The notes under the pieces were generated by a model that worked only from the letters and a program-made list of their open reading frames with translations, was not told the origin of the DNA and ran no database searches. The position numbers were made by a program, and so were the translations under genes. Positions 61,618 through 64,000 of a stretch of DNA of 64,000 nt are shown piece by piece; the first letter of the stretch is position 1; each line of letters begins with the position of its first letter. The stretch is from contig NJBG01000001.1 of the NCBI GenBank assembly GCA_005222965.1, positions 371,061 to 435,060 on the forward strand, in the 5' to 3' direction. Origin of the DNA: Candidatus Woesearchaeota archaeon B3_Woes (GTDB lineage: Archaea; Nanobdellota; Nanobdellia; Woesearchaeales; B3-WOES).

Positions 61618-63081
61618 ATGAAAATTTTAATAATACACCCCCCTTGGCCAGGTCCAGGATTTGGTCTTAGGAGCCAGAATAGGTGGCCTAGGAAAAGAGG
61701 CGATAAAACTAACAGATATCCTATTTATCTTTGTTATACTGCTACATTACTTAAGAATAAAGGGCATAATGTAAAATATATAGATAGTGTTTATCAAAAT
61801 CTCAACTATAAATCGACTTTAATCGAGATCATCAAATTTAAACCAGATGTGTTATTTTTTGAGACATCTACTCCTACCTTTGATTATGATTGCTCTTTTG
61901 TTGATATGGTTAAAAAAAGAATTCCTAATTTAAAAATAGTAGTCGCTGGTACACATGTTACTTTTGACCCTATTGGATCTATCAAAAAAAGTAAGATTGA
62001 TGTTGTAATTAAAGGGGAACAAGATTTCACAACATTAAATGTTATGAATGCTTTTAAAAATTCCAAATCATTAAAAAATATCAAAGGCATTTGTTATAAG
62101 TATAAGAATAAGATTATTAATAATCCTCAAGCACCATTAATAAAAGATCTTGATAGTTTGCCTTTTCCAGATAGAGATCTTATACCGCATCAATGGTACA
62201 TCGAAGGGCATGTTAAGTACACTCCTTTTACATTTGTTATGGGTTCTAGAGGGTGTCCTAACAAATGTACTTTTTGTTTGTGGCCTCACGTTTATTACAA
62301 CCACACAGTTAGATTTAGATCCCCTGTCAATATATGTGACGAGCTTGAATGGCTCATAAAAAAATATGGGATTAAAGAAGTTTTTTTTGATGATTCTACA
62401 TTTAATGTAAACGAAAAGAGGGCTATAGATATTTCAAAAGAAATTATTAAGAGGGATATAAAAATAGTTTGGTCATGTAGTGCCAGAGTCGATAAAGTTA
62501 GTAAAGAGATGTTATATTGGATGAAAAAAAGCGGATGCAAATTAATTTGTTATGGGGGCGAGTCTGCAAATCCTGAAACTTTAAAGAAAACAGATAAAAA
62601 AATTACTCTAGAACAAATAAGAAAGGCAATTAAACTTACAAAGGAATCTAAAATCATAGCTCATGCTAATTTTATGATTGGTTTTCCTTGGGAAACAAAA
62701 AAAGATATGGAAAAAACAATTGAGTTTGGGATTAAAACAGACCCAGATACAATCCAATTTTCACTTGTTTTCCCTCATCCAGGTTCAAAAATGTATAAAG
62801 AAGCTGTGGAAAAAGAGTGGTTTTATGAAGAAGTATTTGATCATATGGATATGTTTGATATGACAAAAGGGCCTATACTAAAAACAAAAATACCTAAAAA
62901 AGAGTTAATGAAAATAGTAAATAAATCTCATGCAAAATTTTTTTTAAGACCCAATTATATATTAAAAAACATATATAAAATAAGAGATAAAAAAGAATTA
63001 TTTAGAGTTCTTAAAGGGGCAAAGAGCGTTATAAAAGGCAAGATTTTATTTAATATATTTAAAAAGAATAAACTAAATTAA
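61618..63081 (+). CDS. B12-binding radical SAM protein
   Basis: 487 residues from ATG 61618. B12-binding domain (HPPWPGPGFGLRSQNRWP, VVAGTHVTFDPIG), then CxxxCxxC in SRGCPNKCTFC (about 209-219). EVFFDDSTFNVN and FMIGFPWETKKDMEKT are family motifs. The C-terminus has KFFLRPNYILKN, close to FFFRPSYILKT in the paralogue at 26089. A TATA box overlaps the upstream ATG at 61594, supporting the later start. Role unknown; glycan or lipid carrier modification likely from context. Confidence 0.88.
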   Translation: MKILIIHPPWPGPGFGLRSQNRWPRKRGDKTNRYPIYLCYTATLLKNKGHNVKYIDSVYQNLNYKSTLIEIIKFKPDVLFFETSTPTFDYDCSFVDMVKKRIPNLKIVVAGTHVTFDPIGSIKKSKIDVVIKGEQDFTTLNVMNAFKNSKSLKNIKGICYKYKNKIINNPQAPLIKDLDSLPFPDRDLIPHQWYIEGHVKYTPFTFVMGSRGCPNKCTFCLWPHVYYNHTVRFRSPVNICDELEWLIKKYGIKEVFFDDSTFNVNEKRAIDISKEIIKRDIKIVWSCSARVDKVSKEMLYWMKKSGCKLICYGGESANPETLKKTDKKITLEQIRKAIKLTKESKIIAHANFMIGFPWETKKDMEKTIEFGIKTDPDTIQFSLVFPHPGSKMYKEAVEKEWFYEEVFDHMDMFDMTKGPILKTKIPKKELMKIVNKSHAKFFLRPNYILKNIYKIRDKKELFRVLKGAKSVIKGKILFNIFKKNKLN

Positions 63082-64000
63082 CTTCTTTGTTTTATACCAA
63101 TCTACCATTTTTCTTATGCCTTCCTCTGGTTTTATTCTAGGATGATAATTCAAATCCTTTTTAGCACTAGAAATATCATATTTATTAGATCTTAAAAAGA
63201 AAGCTAATTTTTTTCTGTTGATAAATGGTTCTTTTTTAAGAAAAAAGAATAATATTTCGTTTATTATTGCCATTGTCTTTACAATAAAAACAGGCATATT
63301 GATTCTTGGCATTTTCTTCCCAACATTTTTTGAAAGCATGCTTAAAAATTGTTTTTTGTTTATTGGTTCTGGACCAGCAAGATTATATTCACCATTAAAT
63401 GATTTTTTATTATTTATTGAGTTTATTATTCCTTGTACACAATCTTTTACATAAACTGGTTGCATAAATGTTTTACCTAGTCCAATATTAAAAAATAATT
63501 TCTTTTTCATTAATTTGCATATTGGCAAAAAGGAAATATCTCTTTCGCCATATATTCTTGATGGGCGAACTATTGTTAAAGGCACTTTATATTTATTTGT
63601 TAATGATTTTATAGCAAGTTCTCCTTTATATTTTGTTACGCCATATATTGTCGTCTGTTTTCTGCATGGGGCGTTTTCAGAAATTGGTTTATTTTCGTCT
63701 TCTATTTCCCCATAAACTGTAACACTACTACAATGGATAAATTGTTTTAATTTTTTATTATTTTCATATGATTTTCTAAACACATTTTCAGTTCCTTTGA
63801 CGTTTATATCGTAATAGAGGCTGTCTGGTACATTTACTGGGTGGATAAGGCTTGCGAGATGTATTACAATTTCTATGTTTTTTGTCGCTTTTTTTAAGGA
63901 ATCTAAGTTAGTTACGTCTCCATGTAAAATTTCTATGTTTAAATTTTTTAAATATTTGATGTTGCTTGTTTTTCTTACTAAAACTTTAACAGTATGGCCT
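63073..64000 (-). CDS. NAD-dependent sugar epimerase/dehydratase (N-terminus outside window)
   Basis: The reverse-strand frame stays open from the stop at 63073 to the window edge (309 codons). Upstream of the first available GTG (63783) the coding continues with typical extended-SDR text: IEILHGDVTNLDSLKKA, IVIHLASLIHPVN and LYYDINVKGTENVF. Then FIHCSSVTVYGE, catalytic Y-x3-K in IYGVTKYKGELA, and FMQPVYVKDCVQGI. Only the extreme N-terminus with the GxxGxxG cofactor loop is missing; it must lie beyond 64000. Overlaps the radical SAM gene convergently by nine bases. Epimerase or dehydratase substrate unknown. Confidence 0.85.
   Translation of the reverse strand, partial: GHTVKVLVRKTSNIKYLKNLNIEILHGDVTNLDSLKKATKNIEIVIHLASLIHPVNVPDSLYYDINVKGTENVFRKSYENNKKLKQFIHCSSVTVYGEIEDENKPISENAPCRKQTTIYGVTKYKGELAIKSLTNKYKVPLTIVRPSRIYGERDISFLPICKLMKKKLFFNIGLGKTFMQPVYVKDCVQGIINSINNKKSFNGEYNLAGPEPINKKQFLSMLSKNVGKKMPRINMPVFIVKTMAIINEILFFFLKKEPFINRKKLAFFLRSNKYDISSAKKDLNYHPRIKPEEGIRKMVDWYKTKKLI

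Overview
This 64 kb window is from an A+T-rich archaeal genome (roughly 30% G+C by eye). Markers that point to Archaea are an AglB/STT3 oligosaccharyltransferase, a geranylgeranyl-reductase-type flavoprotein, an archaeal-type intron-bearing tRNA-Trp, a PGF-pre-PGF surface domain, a GxGD presenilin-like protease, a MEMO-family protein, and TATA boxes about 23-30 bases before start codons (many genes look leaderless). The pilin-like, S-layer-like and multi-TM surface proteins resemble those of Woesearchaeota/Pacearchaeota (DPANN). That lineage is an inference from memory and was not tested.

Layout. 1-7 kb: housekeeping genes (phasin-like fragment, UbiB/AarF kinase, presenilin-like protease, Lrp regulator with a structured leader, adenosylhomocysteinase, pilin-like protein, MEMO). 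7-16 kb: cell-surface proteins (Ig-like protein that seems to start at ATT, a 1103-aa multi-TM protein, an S-layer-like protein), a tRNA-Trp with two introns, a PD-(D/E)XK nuclease and an amino-acid permease. 16.5-22.7 kb: lipid reductase, AglB and its first glycosyltransferases. 22.8-53.3 kb: one long, almost all-plus-strand glycan locus. 53.3-64 kb: flippase, further glycosyltransferases, GT-C membrane enzyme, AglD-like membrane protein, a third B12 radical SAM protein and an epimerase that runs off the window end.

How the genes fit together. Gmd plus a perosamine-synthase-like aminotransferase would make GDP-perosamine. RfbA/RfbB would make dTDP-4-keto-6-deoxyglucose, which a DegT aminotransferase and a WecD-like acyltransferase could turn into an N-acylated amino sugar. 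SpsF-like and NeuB/SpsE-like genes suggest a third, CMP-linked sugar. Glycosyltransferases would assemble these on a lipid, a flippase would export the product, and AglB would place it on the sequon-rich surface proteins nearby.

The most unusual part is 30.0-41.7 kb. It holds an AcpS-type phosphopantetheinyl transferase, two acyl-carrier-protein paralogues (one with its DSL motif changed to SSL), an FkbH protein, a MaoC/hotdog/SDR fusion, an AAC(3)-type acyltransferase, a DUF692 putative iron oxygenase, a VOC protein and two GNATs. Archaea do not normally use ACP-based chemistry, so this looks like an acquired carrier-protein pathway that builds an acyl group for a surface sugar. A second module (46.6-53.3 kb) joins a PhnCDE-type ABC transporter to two nucleotidyltransferases (TagD-like, LicC/PntC-like) and two alkaline-phosphatase-superfamily enzymes. 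It may scavenge a phosphonate or phospho-headgroup for glycan decoration.

No CRISPR array, rRNA or insertion sequence was seen, and no gene-free gap exceeds about 230 bases.
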